Of a DNA stretch of 64,000 nucleotides, positions 17,437-27,010 are shown in pieces (position 1 is the first letter of the stretch; the number at the start of each line of letters is the position of its first letter). The DNA is from Rhizobium sp. ZPR4 (GTDB lineage Bacteria > Pseudomonadota > Alphaproteobacteria > Rhizobiales > Rhizobiaceae). Where the stretch lies: contig NZ_CP157967.1 of the NCBI RefSeq assembly GCF_040215725.1, forward strand, positions 3,998,955-4,062,954, given 5' to 3'. A program made the position numbers and the translations under genes. The notes below the pieces were generated by a model. That model had not been told where the DNA came from, made no database searches, and saw only the letters and a list, made by a program, of their open reading frames with translations.

Positions 17437-18432
17437 ATGATCCGCAATACCGTTTCCGCCTTCACCGTTCCCTCGCAGGAAGAGCGCAAGAGCTTCGTCT
17501 CTCTCGAAAAGATCCCCACCGTTCATGCCGCGAAGCTCGCATCGCTTGCCTGCCTGAATACGGTGCGCATCGACGGGGCGGATGCGCAGGTCGAGGCCTT
17601 GGTCTTCCCGTTCACGGTCGCCGCCTGGAACCTCGAGCGCTGCCTGTTTCCCGAGGAGAGCGCGGCCAAGCTGCGGGAAACCGGAGCGCCGCTTATTCTG
17701 CTGTCGGAAATGGATCTGGGCATGGCCCGCACCGAGCAGCGCGACCCCACCGCTATCGTCGCCGGCGAACTCGGCATGAACCATGCCTATGGCGTCGAGT
17801 TCCTGGAGCTCAGCCTCGGTTCGGAAATCGAGCGCTCCTACTGCCGCGATGATTTCAATGAGAAGGGCTTTCACGGCAATGCGCTGATGGCCTCGGTCGC
17901 TCTGAAGGATGCGTTCCTGATCCGCCTGCCGGGCGAGGCCGTCTGGTTCAACGACAGCAACGAGCAGCCGCGCATCGGCGATCGCTGCGCCGTCGGCGCC
18001 ATCGTCGAGACGAAGGCCGGCCCGATGGTTGCCGTTTCCGTTCATCTCGAAAGTGTGGCGACCGCTGCCTATCGCGAGCGTCAAATGGCGGCGTTGATCG
18101 ATGCGGTCGAGGCCTTCGCGCCCGGCCTGCCGATCCTGATCGGCGGCGATCTCAACACCGGCAACCACACCGGCGGCGATTACGCGACCGATACGCTGTT
18201 CGCCATGGCCGAGGGTCGAGGCTTCGAATGCCACGGCGGCCCGCTCGACCAGACAAGCACGCGCCCGAGCCTGATCACGCGCTTTCCCGATCGCGCCATG
18301 AAGCTCGACTGGTTCATCGCCCGCGGCCTGAAGATCGGCGAGAGCCACCTCGTTTCCTCTCTCAACGGAGAGGGCAAGCCGCTCTCCGATCACGACATGA
18401 TCGTCTGCACGATCGAAGGTTTTTCCGCCTAG
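17437..18432 (+). CDS. Endonuclease/exonuclease/phosphatase family protein
   Basis: A 331-residue protein with the EEP fold (DNase I/sphingomyelinase type). Visible active-site motifs are VAAWNLERC (Asn), ILLSEMDLGMAR (Glu), VSVHLESVAT, LIGGDLNTGN (DxN), MKLDWFIARGL and PLSDHDMIVC (the terminal SDH). No signal peptide is apparent. The substrate could be nucleic acid or a phosphoester; the sequence does not decide. The TAG stop is followed at once by a variant palindrome repeat. The gene is about 100 bp downstream of the YraN gene and probably separate. Confidence 0.88.
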   Translation: MIRNTVSAFTVPSQEERKSFVSLEKIPTVHAAKLASLACLNTVRIDGADAQVEALVFPFTVAAWNLERCLFPEESAAKLRETGAPLILLSEMDLGMARTEQRDPTAIVAGELGMNHAYGVEFLELSLGSEIERSYCRDDFNEKGFHGNALMASVALKDAFLIRLPGEAVWFNDSNEQPRIGDRCAVGAIVETKAGPMVAVSVHLESVATAAYRERQMAALIDAVEAFAPGLPILIGGDLNTGNHTGGDYATDTLFAMAEGRGFECHGGPLDQTSTRPSLITRFPDRAMKLDWFIARGLKIGESHLVSSLNGEGKPLSDHDMIVCTIEGFSA

Positions 18433-18536
18433 TGCATGTCGCGCAAAAGTGTGCGGCGGTTTTGCGACAACGACATGCATGAAATCAAAGGGTTAAAGCG
18501 CGAGAAGCGAATCTGAAAGATCGCGATGCGCTTTAA
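18433..18536. repeat. Variant palindromic element (RIME-related) after the EEP gene
   Basis: First palindrome 18433-18480: arms GTGCATGTCG...CGACATGCAT enclose CGCAAAAGTGTGCGGCGGTTTTGCG, the same inner core as the RIME-like and family B elements. Second palindrome 18493-18536: arms TTAAAGCGC...GCGCTTTAA. It begins directly after the TAG stop codon of the upstream gene. Confidence 0.7.
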
Positions 18537-18633
18537 TCGCTGCAATCGTTAAAATGCGTTCGGTTTGATGAACCGTGCCGTTACTCCTTCCATGCGATGA
18601 GATCGTAGACGCGCATGGAATTTGGGGGATTGC

Positions 18634-19137
18634 ATGGTCTTGAAACTGATGTTGGCGAGCATGGCGGCCTTTGCCGCGCGTGCCGTCCCGGTCGTTGTTG
18701 CGATGTCGCCGTCGAAGAATTTCGTGGCGGGCGCCAGCGACGAGATGGAAATGAAGCCGTCGCCGATCGAACGCTCCTGGATATTGTCGGGCGATCCGGT
18801 TGCCCGTATCGCCGAGCACTCGCGCGGACAGGACGATGCCGCGATGACTGCGCTGTGGGATTGCACCGCAGGCGAATTCCGCTGGTATTTCGGCTGGGAT
18901 GAAACGGTGATGATCCTCGAAGGCGAGGTTCACATCACCACGGAAGACGGTGTCGAGCGCACGCTGCATGCCGGCGATGTCGCCTATTTCGCCGGCGGCA
19001 CCTGGGCGACATGGCGCATCGACCGCTATCTGCGCAAGGTCGCCTTCCTGCGCAAGCCGTTCCCGAAGCCTTTGACCATGGCTTATCGTCTGCGCAACCT
19101 CGTCCGGCAAGGCAACACGCAGGGCCTTGCCGCCTGA
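18634..19137 (+). CDS. Cupin domain-containing protein (EutQ/DUF861-like)
   Basis: A 167-residue protein with a single beta-barrel domain: ALWDCTAGEFRWYFGWDETVMILEGEVHIT is the first cupin motif and HAGDVAYFAGGTWATWRI the second, a pattern of the DUF861 (EutQ-like) subgroup. The N terminus (MVLKLMLASMAAFAARAVP) is hydrophobic and could be a membrane anchor. The ATG at 18634 is preceded by GGGGGA. The function is unknown; the subgroup often binds small metabolites. It stands alone between a repeat element and gshB. Confidence 0.82.
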   Translation: MVLKLMLASMAAFAARAVPVVVAMSPSKNFVAGASDEMEMKPSPIERSWILSGDPVARIAEHSRGQDDAAMTALWDCTAGEFRWYFGWDETVMILEGEVHITTEDGVERTLHAGDVAYFAGGTWATWRIDRYLRKVAFLRKPFPKPLTMAYRLRNLVRQGNTQGLAA

Positions 19138-19230
19138 GTGCCGCACAGCTCCACGGAAGCGATTGAATAGCCGTTGCGTTTGCAGGCGGGCCGACCTACA
19201 TCTGTCCGCAAATTCGAGCGAGGGCTGACT

Positions 19231-20178
19231 ATGGCTGGTATCAAGAATGTTGCGGTCCAGATGGACCATGTCCGGAGCATCAACATTGCGGGCGACTCGA
19301 CCTTCGCCATGAGCCTCGAGGCGCAGAACCGCGGCTACAAGCTCTTCCACTATACGCCCGAGCGGCTGAGCATGCGCGACGGCAAGATCTATGCCTCCGT
19401 CGAACCGATGATCCTGCGCGATGTGAAGGGCAATCACTTCGAGCTCGGCGAGGCCGAGCGCGTCGACCTCTCGACCATGGACGTGGTGCTGCTGCGCCAG
19501 GACCCGCCATTCGACATGGCCTACATCACCTCGACGCATCTGCTCGAACGCATCCACCCGAAGACGCTCGTCGTCAACGATCCGGCCTGGGTGCGCAACT
19601 CGCCCGAAAAGATCTTCGTCACCGAATTTGCCGATCTCATGCCGAAGACGCTGATCACCCGCGATGCCGGCGAAATCCGCCGCTTCCGTGAGGAGATGGG
19701 CGATATCATCCTGAAACCGCTTTACGGCAATGGCGGCGCTGGCGTTTTCCATTCGACGCGCGACGACCGCAATCTCTCGTCGCTACTCGAAATGTTCGGC
19801 CAGCTCTTCCGCGAGCCGTTCATCGCACAGCAATATCTGCCTGACGTGCGCAAGGGTGACAAGCGCATCATCCTCGTCGATGGTGAGGCCGTCGGCGCGA
19901 TCAACCGCGTACCGGCCGAGCATGACGCCCGCTCCAACATGCATGTCGGCGGCCGTGCCGAAGCGACCGATCTGACGGCGCGCGAAAAGGAAATCTGCGC
20001 CCGCATCGGCCCCGCGCTGAAGGAGCGTGGCTTCCTGCTCGTCGGCATCGACGTCATCGGCGACTACATGACCGAGATCAACGTGACGTCGCCGACCGGC
20101 ATCCGCGAAGTGAAGCGCTTCGGCGGCGCCGACATCGCCAGCCTGCTCTGGGATGCGATCGAGGCCAAGCGGGCCTGA
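19231..20178 (+). CDS. gshB: Glutathione synthetase
   Basis: GshB joins gamma-glutamylcysteine and glycine with ATP to give glutathione. The 315-residue ATP-grasp protein shows [40 protein letters not shown], the ATP-binding [14 protein letters not shown], and [20 protein letters not shown] near the end, all typical of GshB. The start at 19231 ([10 protein letters not shown]) follows GAGGG; a frame reaching 19174 lacks a start with a ribosome site. Glutathione fits the nearby GST and, at a distance, the GFA-family gene. It is monocistronic, with a hairpin 44 bp after the stop. Confidence 0.96.
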   Translation: MAGIKNVAVQMDHVRSINIAGDSTFAMSLEAQNRGYKLFHYTPERLSMRDGKIYASVEPMILRDVKGNHFELGEAERVDLSTMDVVLLRQDPPFDMAYITSTHLLERIHPKTLVVNDPAWVRNSPEKIFVTEFADLMPKTLITRDAGEIRRFREEMGDIILKPLYGNGGAGVFHSTRDDRNLSSLLEMFGQLFREPFIAQQYLPDVRKGDKRIILVDGEAVGAINRVPAEHDARSNMHVGGRAEATDLTAREKEICARIGPALKERGFLLVGIDVIGDYMTEINVTSPTGIREVKRFGGADIASLLWDAIEAKRA

Positions 20179-20221
20179 TCGGCTGTTCTCGACCACGCTT
20201 CCAGCTGGACAATAATGCGCA

Positions 20222-20254
20222 CTCAGTCATGTCGATGATTTCGGCATGACTGAG
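20222..20254 (+). terminator. Hairpin after gshB
   Basis: Perfect 10-bp arms CTCAGTCATG and CATGACTGAG with a 13-nt loop. There is no U-tract, so it may be a transcript-stabilising hairpin or a repeat rather than a classic terminator. Confidence 0.5.
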
Positions 20255-20372
20255 AGAAGCTTCTGTTCATTTATTGTTCTTGTTTCATTCCTTGTCTTGT
20301 GCCAGATTGCAACCCGAAGTTTGCTGATCGGGGCACGTAACGGCAAACGGGTTCCGCGACAGGGGATAGGGC

Positions 20373-21905
20373 ATGGTAGCGCGCGTCAGTACGGTGGCGT
20401 TTCAGGGCATTGAGGGCGTACCCGTCGAAGTGCAGGTTATGATCGCGCCCGGCAAGGTGCTGATGCATATCGTCGGTCTGCCGGACAAGGCTGTCGCAGA
20501 GAGCCGGGAAAGGGTTCAGGCAGCGCTGCACGCTTCCGGCCTTGCGCTGCCGCCAAAGAAAGTGACAGTCAATCTTGCGCCGGCGGATCTGCCGAAAGAA
20601 GGTAGCCATTTCGACCTTGCCATCGCGCTCGGCCTGATGGCGGCGCTCGGCGCGATCCCTGCCGATGCCCTGTCGTCCTACACCGTTATCGGCGAGCTCA
20701 ATCTCGATGGCACGATTGCGCCTGTTGCCGGCGCGCTTCCCGCGGCGATCGCCGCCAACGCTGCGGGCAAGGGCCTGATCTGCCCGGCCGAAAGCGGGCC
20801 GGAAGCTGCCTGGGCCGGCAAGGAGATGGACATTCTGGCGCCGCGCAGCCTGATCGCGCTCGCCAATCATTTCCGTGGTACGCAGGTCCTGTCACGGCCG
20901 GAGCCCTCCGTTCGCGCGAGTGCTGCCAATCTGCCCGATCTTGCCGATATCAAGGGGCAGGAAAGCGCCAAGCGCGCCCTGGAAGTGGCGGCGGCCGGCG
21001 GGCACAATCTTCTTTTCGTCGGGCCTCCTGGCTCCGGCAAGTCGATGCTCGCCTCGCGCCTGCCATCGATCCTGCCGCCCTTGTCGACGAACGAGCTGCT
21101 TGAAGTGTCGATGATCCATTCGATCGCCGGCCAGCTTTCGGGCGGCAAGCTCTCCGACCGGCGGCCCTATCGCGCGCCGCATCATTCGGCCACCATGGCG
21201 GCGCTGGTCGGCGGCGGTCTGCGCGCGCGGCCTGGCGAGGTGTCGCTCGCCCATCACGGCATTCTCTTCCTCGACGAGCTGCCGGAGTTTTCACCGCAGG
21301 CGCTCGATGCGCTGCGTCAGCCGCTCGAAACCGGCGAGTGTGTTATCGCCAGAGCAAATCATCGCGTCGCCTATCCGGCCGGTATCCAACTCGTGGCGGC
21401 GATGAACCCGTGCCGCTGCGGCATGGCTGGCGAGCCGGGGCACACCTGCGCCCGTGGGCCGCGCTGCGCGAGCGATTATCAAGGTCGCATTTCCGGCCCG
21501 CTGCTCGATCGTATCGATATCCGCATCGATGTGCCGGCGGTCTCCGCCGCTGATCTCATCCGGCCAACGGCCTCGGAAAGCAGCGCCGATGTTGCTTTGC
21601 GTGTCGCCCGTGCCCGCGAACGGCAGCGGGAGCGTTTCGAACGGGCTGGCATGATGGAGATCACCACCAACGCCCGCTGCTCGACCGCGATGATCGAAAC
21701 CATCGCCGAGCCGGATGCATCAGGCCTACAGCTGCTGCGTGATGCCGCCGAGAAAATGAAATTCTCCGCCCGTGGCTATCATCGCATCCTCAAGGTCGCG
21801 CGAACGCTTGCCGATCTGGACGATAAACCAACCGTTGGGCGCATCCACCTTGCTGAAGCCATCTCCTATCGCATCGCCGGCGAGCGGCTGGCCGCGCATG
21901 CCTGA
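20373..21905 (+). CDS. YifB family Mg-chelatase-like AAA+ ATPase (ComM-like)
   Basis: A 510-residue protein with three parts: an N-terminal Lon-protease-like domain (GLPDKAVAESRERVQAALHASG), a central AAA+ domain with Walker A LFVGPPGSGKSMLASRLPSILPP and Walker B GILFLDELPEFS, and a zinc-finger-like insert CRCGMAGEPGHTCARGPRC followed by the Mg-chelatase C-terminal domain (ARGYHRILKVARTLADL). ComM, the best studied member, is a branch-migration helicase that helps integrate DNA in natural transformation; in non-competent species the role is unclear. It stands alone downstream of gshB. Confidence 0.93.
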   Translation: MVARVSTVAFQGIEGVPVEVQVMIAPGKVLMHIVGLPDKAVAESRERVQAALHASGLALPPKKVTVNLAPADLPKEGSHFDLAIALGLMAALGAIPADALSSYTVIGELNLDGTIAPVAGALPAAIAANAAGKGLICPAESGPEAAWAGKEMDILAPRSLIALANHFRGTQVLSRPEPSVRASAANLPDLADIKGQESAKRALEVAAAGGHNLLFVGPPGSGKSMLASRLPSILPPLSTNELLEVSMIHSIAGQLSGGKLSDRRPYRAPHHSATMAALVGGGLRARPGEVSLAHHGILFLDELPEFSPQALDALRQPLETGECVIARANHRVAYPAGIQLVAAMNPCRCGMAGEPGHTCARGPRCASDYQGRISGPLLDRIDIRIDVPAVSAADLIRPTASESSADVALRVARARERQRERFERAGMMEITTNARCSTAMIETIAEPDASGLQLLRDAAEKMKFSARGYHRILKVARTLADLDDKPTVGRIHLAEAISYRIAGERLAAHA

Positions 21906-21951
21906 AAATCCGGAGCTGAGGTGGCACGGTGCTGTCTTCGGCTTGTCCGAA

Positions 21952-21981
21952 CAAAAAAGGGGCGCCGCAGCACCCCTTTCT
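21952..21981 (-). terminator. Rho-independent terminator after cysK
   Basis: On the minus strand AAAGGGGTGC-TGCG-GCGCCCC is followed by TTTTTT. It lies 24 bp beyond the cysK stop codon and faces the rightward ComM-like gene. Confidence 0.85.
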
Positions 21982-22004
21982 CAATCAATTTATTGCAGCT
22001 CATT

Positions 22005-22973
22005 TCAGCCGCCAAGGCCTTCGAACAGCGCCGTCGACAGATAGCGCTCGGCGAAGGAGGGGATGATGACGACGATGGTCTTGCCTTCGTTTTCGGGACG
22101 CTGGCCAATCTTGATGGCTGCCGTCAGCGCCGCGCCGGAGGAAATACCAACAGGCACGCCTTCGAGCTTTGCGACGAGCCGGGCCTGTTGAAACGCCTCG
22201 TCATTGCTGACGGTGATTACCTCGTCATAGACATGCGTATCGAGAACCTTCGGCGCGAAGCCGGCACCGATGCCCTGGATCTTGTGCGGGCCGGGATTGC
22301 CGCCCGAAAGAACCGGCGAATCCGTCGGCTCGACGGCGATGACCTTGATGTCTGGCTTGCGGGCCTTCAGCACCTGGCCGACGCCGGTGATCGTTCCGCC
22401 GGTGCCGATGCCGGAAACGAAGATGTCGACCTTGCCGTCGGTATCGTTCCAGATTTCCTCAGCCGTCGTCTTGCGATGGATTTCCGGATTGGCGGGATTT
22501 TCGAACTGCTGCGGAATGATGGCATCCGGCAGCGACGCGGCCAGTTCTTCGGCCTTGGCAATCGCTCCCTTCATGCCCTTCGGTCCCTCGGTCAGCACCA
22601 GCTCGGCGCCGAGCAGCGCCAGCATCTTGCGACGCTCGATCGACATGGTCTCCGGCATGGTAAGGATCAGCCGGTAGCCTTTGGCGGCTGCGGCAAAGGC
22701 AAGCGCAATGCCTGTGTTGCCTGAGGTCGGCTCGATCAGCACGGTCCGGCCGGGAGCGATCTTGCCCTGGGTTTCCAGGCTCTCGATCATGGCGACGCCG
22801 ATACGATCCTTCACGGACGCGATGGGGTTGAAGAATTCGAGCTTTGCCAAGAGGTTGGCCTTGACGCCCTTCTCCTTCGCCAGCTTGTCGAGGCGGACGA
22901 TCGGCGTATCGCCGATGGTCTCGGTGATCGAGGCATAGACGCGGCCGCGGCCGGGTTTGCGGGTGTCGGACAT
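22005..22973 (-). CDS. cysK: Cysteine synthase A (O-acetylserine sulfhydrylase)
   Basis: CysK makes L-cysteine from O-acetylserine and sulfide with pyridoxal phosphate. The 322-residue protein shows [17 protein letters not shown], the PLP lysine in [39 protein letters not shown], the phosphate loop [13 protein letters not shown] and the C-terminal [12 protein letters not shown]. Length is standard. It is monocistronic with its own terminator and a divergent position relative to nothing close; the LysE gene 137 bp upstream is on the same strand. Confidence 0.95.
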   Translation of the reverse strand: MSDTRKPGRGRVYASITETIGDTPIVRLDKLAKEKGVKANLLAKLEFFNPIASVKDRIGVAMIESLETQGKIAPGRTVLIEPTSGNTGIALAFAAAAKGYRLILTMPETMSIERRKMLALLGAELVLTEGPKGMKGAIAKAEELAASLPDAIIPQQFENPANPEIHRKTTAEEIWNDTDGKVDIFVSGIGTGGTITGVGQVLKARKPDIKVIAVEPTDSPVLSGGNPGPHKIQGIGAGFAPKVLDTHVYDEVITVSNDEAFQQARLVAKLEGVPVGISSGAALTAAIKIGQRPENEGKTIVVIIPSFAERYLSTALFEGLGG

Positions 22974-23109
22974 GGGTAGCTCTCCCTATATTGGATTTAT
23001 GCAATGACAATAGGATCAAACGGCTGCGGAAACCAGAGTGTGCACACGTTCGCCGCGCAAGGTGCGTGAGAAAAGAATCTCCCAATCGCCTTTGTTGAGA
23101 ATGTTTTTT

Positions 23110-23727
23110 TCAGGCGGCGCGCGCTGCGATGAAGGCGGCGGTGGCGGCGAGGATGCTGGCGGCGACCCGGTTCAGGATCTGCAGCGCCCTCGGCTTCTTG
23201 AGAAAGGTGCGCGCCCGCGACGCCAGCAGCATATAGGGCACGAGAACGATCAGAAGAATGACGAAAGTCGCTGCCACCAGGGTTGCGTATTCGCGCAGGC
23301 CAATGCTGCCGATATCGATCAGCGTCGGCACCAGCGCGACGTAGAAAAGCATGGTCTTCGGATTGCCGAGCGTGACAAGCAGGCCCGAGAGGAAGGACAT
23401 GCTGGCGCCGTTGGATTTCTTGGCCGCGATATCGGCCGCAAGCAGGCCCGCCGTCCAGAGCTTCCAGGCGATGTAGCCGAGATAGAGCGCACCGGCGATC
23501 TTGATGACGATGAAGACCTCGGTGAAGGTCTGCACCACGAAGGCGAGGCCGAGGATCACGGCAGTCAGGTAGATCGTGTCGCCGAGCACGAGACCGAGGC
23601 CCATGAAGAAGGTCTCGCGAAAGCCGGAGCCAAGCGCCCGCGCCACGATCGCCGTAATGCCTGGACCGGGGATGGCGGCGGCGATGAAGAGAGCGCCGCA
23701 ATAGGCAAACAGGGCCGCGAGCGTCAT
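23110..23727 (-). CDS. LysE/RhtB family amino acid exporter
   Basis: A 205-residue membrane protein with about six hydrophobic helices. AAAIPGPGITAIVARALGSG at the N terminus and TLGNPKTMLFYVALVP in the middle are the RhtB/LysE hallmarks. It should export a small amino acid or related metabolite from the cytosol; the substrate is unknown. A second member of the same family lies at 24439-25071 on the other strand, with only moderate similarity. The divergent isochorismatase gene starts 130 bp away. Confidence 0.9.
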   Translation of the reverse strand: MTLAALFAYCGALFIAAAIPGPGITAIVARALGSGFRETFFMGLGLVLGDTIYLTAVILGLAFVVQTFTEVFIVIKIAGALYLGYIAWKLWTAGLLAADIAAKKSNGASMSFLSGLLVTLGNPKTMLFYVALVPTLIDIGSIGLREYATLVAATFVILLIVLVPYMLLASRARTFLKKPRALQILNRVAASILAATAAFIAARAA

Positions 23728-23856
23728 GAAGCTTTCCTCCTGAGATGGTATTCGCTCTATCGCACCACTTCTGCGTTTTCAAGCGATTGCGCCGGCGCCG
23801 CGAACATATTACCAAGGCGTTAACGGCGCGTCGAAACTGCTTTGCCCAAGGATATC

Positions 23857-24414
23857 ATGTCTTCCGCATTGCTCCTGATCGATCTTCAGAATTCCATCCT
23901 GACAGGCCTCGGGAAACCGGAGCGTCAACCGGCCATTGATGCCGCGCTCGAGGCTGTTATCGCCAAGCTTGCGGCGCTGAAACACAGCGCCCGCGCAGCC
24001 GGCATTCCGGCCTTTATCGTCCAGCATGACGGCGCGCCGGGGCATCGGCTGGTCAAGCGCAGCGAGGGCTGGCAGCTGCGCCGGGAAATCGCGCCCGAAG
24101 CCGGCGATGTCGTCGTGCATAAGACAAGCTGCGATTCCTTCTTCGAGACGGATCTGGAGGCGCGGCTGCGGGCGCGGGGTATCACCCATCTCATCGTCGG
24201 CGGCTGCATGACGCAATTCTGCGTGGATACGACTGTGCGGCGCGCCGTTTCGCTGGGCTTCGACGTGACGTTGATTGCGGACGGGCACACCACGGCGGAT
24301 ATGGGCCGGCTGAGCTTCGAAGACATTGTCACCCATCACAATATGCTGCTTGACGGCTTCGATGCCGGGCCGCATGAAATCAAGCTGGTCGCGTCCACCG
24401 AAATTTCCTTCTGA
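23857..24414 (+). CDS. Isochorismatase family cysteine hydrolase
   Basis: A 185-residue protein with the catalytic triad of the family: Asp in ALLLIDLQNSI, Lys in VVHKTSCDSFFET and Cys in LIVGGCMTQFCVDTTVR. Such enzymes hydrolyse amides (nicotinamidase, ureidoacrylate or N-carbamoyl substrates) or isochorismate; the substrate is not clear here. The ATG at 23857 was chosen because the family starts at the first beta strand. It is followed at 24 bp by a LysE-type exporter gene and then a phosphatase gene, a probable operon. Confidence 0.88.
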   Translation: MSSALLLIDLQNSILTGLGKPERQPAIDAALEAVIAKLAALKHSARAAGIPAFIVQHDGAPGHRLVKRSEGWQLRREIAPEAGDVVVHKTSCDSFFETDLEARLRARGITHLIVGGCMTQFCVDTTVRRAVSLGFDVTLIADGHTTADMGRLSFEDIVTHHNMLLDGFDAGPHEIKLVASTEISF

Positions 24415-24438
24415 AGCCCTTTTCCCGCCGGAGGCTCT

Positions 24439-25071
24439 ATGCCGCATCTGACCAGCATGATCGCCTTTGCCCTGATCGCTCTCGGCATGGTGCTGACACC
24501 CGGGCCGAATATGATCTATCTGGTGTCGCGTTCGATCTCGCAGGGGCCGGCGGCGGGCCTGATCTCGCTCGGCGGCGTCGCCTGCGGCTTCCTCTTCTAC
24601 ATGTTCTCGGCCGCGCTCGGTATCACCGCCTTCGTCTTTGCCGTTCCCTTCGCCTATGATGCGCTGCGGCTTGCGGGTGCGGCCTATCTCGCCTGGCTTG
24701 CCTGGAATGCGCTGAAGCCTGGCGGCCGTTCCGCCTTTCAGGTGCGCGAGCTGCCGAAGGATAGCACGCGCCGGCTCTTCACCATGGGGCTGGTCACCAG
24801 CCTGCTCAATCCGAAGGTCGCAATCCTTTATTTGTCGTTGCTGCCGCAGTTCATCGATCCCGTCGCCGGCAGCGTCTTTACTCAATCGCTCGTTCTCGGT
24901 TTTGCGCAGATCATCATCAGCGTGACATTCAATGCCATCTTCGCGCTGAGTGCTGGCTGGATCGCGATGTTCCTCACCCGCCGCCCGTCCTTCGCGCTGG
25001 TGCAGCGCTGGCTGATGGGCACTGTGCTGGCCGGGCTCGCCGTGCGCATGGCTTTCGAGGCCCAGCGGTGA
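24439..25071 (+). CDS. LysE/RhtB family amino acid exporter
   Basis: A 210-residue integral membrane protein with roughly six helices and the motifs LTPGPNMIYLVSRSISQGP and SLLNPKVAILYLSLLPQFI. It belongs to the RhtB/LysE family of efflux carriers in the inner membrane. It follows the isochorismatase gene by 24 bp and overlaps the next gene as TGATG, suggesting coupled translation. The substrate is unknown; pairing with a hydrolase suggests export of its amine or acid product, which is only an inference. Confidence 0.9.
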   Translation: MPHLTSMIAFALIALGMVLTPGPNMIYLVSRSISQGPAAGLISLGGVACGFLFYMFSAALGITAFVFAVPFAYDALRLAGAAYLAWLAWNALKPGGRSAFQVRELPKDSTRRLFTMGLVTSLLNPKVAILYLSLLPQFIDPVAGSVFTQSLVLGFAQIIISVTFNAIFALSAGWIAMFLTRRPSFALVQRWLMGTVLAGLAVRMAFEAQR

Positions 25072-25697
25072 TGCGGAGCGCTTCGCTGCCGCTCGCCACC
25101 AGCCTTCTGGCACTCGCATCGCTCTGGAGCGCCGCTTCGGCGGCGGAGACGGGCACGCAGACGATCGTCTTCATGCGCCATGGCGAAAAGCCCGAGGCGG
25201 GTCTTGGCCAATTGAGCTGCCAGGGCCTCAACCGAGCGCTGGCTTTACCACCGGTGCTGACAAAACTCTTCGGCAAGCCGGCGGCGATCTTCGCGCCTGA
25301 TCCATCGAAGCGGAAGAAGGATTCCGGCACTTCCTACGATTATATCCGGCCGCTTGCGACCATCGAGCCGACTGCCATTGCGCTCGGGCTGCCTGTCGAT
25401 ACCAGCTTCGGTTATGAGGATATCGACGATCTGAAATCCGAGCTGAAGAAGCCGGATTATGCCGGCAAACTGATCTTCGTCGCGTGGGAGCACAAGCAGA
25501 TCGTCGATCTCGCCCGTCAGCTGATGAGCGAGAACGGCGGTAATGCGAAGGCCGTGCCGAAATGGCATGGCAAGGATTTCGACAGCCTCTATGTGCTGCG
25601 CATCGGCGGGAGCAAGGCCGGATCGACGGCGACATTCGAAAAGATGGCCGAAGGCCTCGACGGTCGCTCCGAAGTCTGTCCGAATCCGGCTCAATAA
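25071..25697 (+). CDS. Exported histidine phosphatase family protein
   Basis: A 208-residue protein with a signal peptide (MRSASLPLATSLLALASLWS, cleavage after ASA) and the intact RHG motif in TIVFMRHGEKPEAGLGQLSCQGLNRA, plus IFVAWEHKQIVDLARQLM carrying the second histidine. The protein should act in the periplasm on a phosphate ester. Its ATG at 25071 overlaps the exporter stop (TGATG); a GTG three bases earlier is an alternative. It ends 2 bp before the convergent NIPSNAP gene. Confidence 0.85.
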   Translation: MRSASLPLATSLLALASLWSAASAAETGTQTIVFMRHGEKPEAGLGQLSCQGLNRALALPPVLTKLFGKPAAIFAPDPSKRKKDSGTSYDYIRPLATIEPTAIALGLPVDTSFGYEDIDDLKSELKKPDYAGKLIFVAWEHKQIVDLARQLMSENGGNAKAVPKWHGKDFDSLYVLRIGGSKAGSTATFEKMAEGLDGRSEVCPNPAQ

Positions 25698-25699
25698 CC

Positions 25700-26002
25700 T
25701 TAGAATACCGGCCGCATGAAGCTGCGCTCGTAGCTGATGATGCAGCGTGTTTCCTCGCCATAGGCAAGGGCGGCCTGGCATTCCGCATCTTCGGGTATTT
25801 TCAGCCGATATTCCTCATAGGCGGTAAGGCTCGGGAAGCTGAAAAGCGCCAAAGCGACGTTATTGGCGCCCTCATGCGGCATGAAATAGCCGTGATGCAT
25901 GCCGCCCAGCCGGTTGACCAGTGGAATCCAGAGCTTGGCGTAATGCTCGAACTGTGCAAGCTTGTAGGGGTCGATGACATAGCGCAGGTAGCAGGTGATC
26001 AT
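25700..26002 (-). CDS. NIPSNAP family protein
   Basis: A 100-residue protein reading MITCYLRYVIDPYKLAQFEHYAKLWIPL (split here by convention) and HHGYFMPHEGANNVALALFSFPSLTAYEEYR, the compact dimeric alpha-beta barrel of NIPSNAP. Function is unknown in bacteria. Its ATG overlaps the stop of the upstream DMT transporter gene (ATGA), so the two are cotranscribed and probably both under the divergent Lrp-type regulator at 27022. Convergent with the phosphatase gene at a 2-bp distance. Confidence 0.88.
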   Translation of the reverse strand: MITCYLRYVIDPYKLAQFEHYAKLWIPLVNRLGGMHHGYFMPHEGANNVALALFSFPSLTAYEEYRLKIPEDAECQAALAYGEETRCIISYERSFMRPVF

Positions 26003-26913
26003 TCGGCCGTCCTCTTGGAAAGATCGATGTTTCTATGCCAGGGCAGGGGGATCGTCCAGCCAAGATTCATGCCGGCCGCAGCCCCGAGAATGATGATTGC
26101 ACCGAAGATCTGCGCGACGCCGAGCACATGGCCGAAGGCGAAGCGGTCGACGACGATGGCGGCGATCGGATAGATGAAGGACAGCGCGCCAGTCAGATGC
26201 GTCGGCAGCTTCTGGATGGCGCCGTAGAGCAGCACATACATTACTCCGGTATGGACGACGCCCATGGTAACGAGGATCGACCATCCGCCAACATCCTGGG
26301 GTGCCGCCGAGAAATTGGTGAAGGGCGCCAGCATCAGGATGCCCGTCGACACCTGGATCAGCGCGATCAGATGCGGCGGCGTGCCCTTCAGCCATTTGGC
26401 GGCGATCGCCGCCAGCGCATAGAAGAAGGCCGCACCCAGCGAAAGCAAGATGCCGATCGCATAGCTTCCCGAACCGGCAGCTTCGGCCGGCTTGCCTTCG
26501 ACAATGACTGCCATGCCGGCAAAGGCGAGGCCAAGCCAGAAGAGCTTGGTGAAGGTAATCCGTTCGCCGAGGAACATTGCGCCAAGCCCGAGCAGCATGA
26601 AGGGCTGCGTATTGTAGACCGTCGTGGCGATGGAAATGGAAGCGTGGGAATAGGCCGCGAAAAGCAGCAGCCAGTTGAGGACGATGGCGATCCCGCCGCC
26701 GACCGCGATGGAAAACGTCTTGAGAGTGAGGATGCCGGGACGCAGCAGACCCATGGCCGCGCAGATGATAAGCAGCGTCAGCGCGCCGAAGAAGCAACGC
26801 CAGAAGACGACCCCGGTTACGGCCTGCCCGGACATCAGCACGAACCAGCCGATCGTGCCTGAAATCAGCATCGCCGCCGTCATTTCCATCGTGCCGCGCT
26901 TTATCTCGTTCAT
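25999..26913 (-). CDS. DMT superfamily transporter (EamA domains)
   Basis: A protein of about 304 residues with ten hydrophobic helices in two EamA repeats: ISGTIGWFVLMSGQAVTGVVFWR in the first half and ALSFIYPIAAIVVDRFAFG in the second. These carriers export amino acids or other metabolites across the inner membrane. The start at 26913 is favoured because GGAG lies eight bases upstream; an ATG at 26928 is possible. It is divergent from an Lrp/AsnC regulator with a good inverted repeat between them, and overlaps the NIPSNAP gene by 4 bp. Amino acid efflux controlled by the Lrp-type protein is a reasonable inference. Confidence 0.88.
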   Translation of the reverse strand: MNEIKRGTMEMTAAMLISGTIGWFVLMSGQAVTGVVFWRCFFGALTLLIICAAMGLLRPGILTLKTFSIAVGGGIAIVLNWLLLFAAYSHASISIATTVYNTQPFMLLGLGAMFLGERITFTKLFWLGLAFAGMAVIVEGKPAEAAGSGSYAIGILLSLGAAFFYALAAIAAKWLKGTPPHLIALIQVSTGILMLAPFTNFSAAPQDVGGWSILVTMGVVHTGVMYVLLYGAIQKLPTHLTGALSFIYPIAAIVVDRFAFGHVLGVAQIFGAIIILGAAAGMNLGWTIPLPWHRNIDLSKRTAE

Positions 26914-26972
26914 CGCCTTGGCTCCCATCTATCGGAGCCAATCATATTGCGGGTCAGGGGCAGGTGATATAA

Positions 26973-27010
26973 GTTTAATAAGGTAATCCTGCGAACTTGC
27001 CTAATTAAAC
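26973..27010. promoter_or_regulatory. Candidate Lrp-type operator between the transporter and regulator genes
   Basis: GTTTAATAAGGTAA at 26973-26986 and TTGCCTAATTAAAC at 26997-27010 are inverted copies matching at 12 of 14 positions, separated by 10 bp. The position, 60-100 bp from the transporter start and 12 bp before the regulator start, fits an autoregulatory site shared by both genes. Confidence 0.55.
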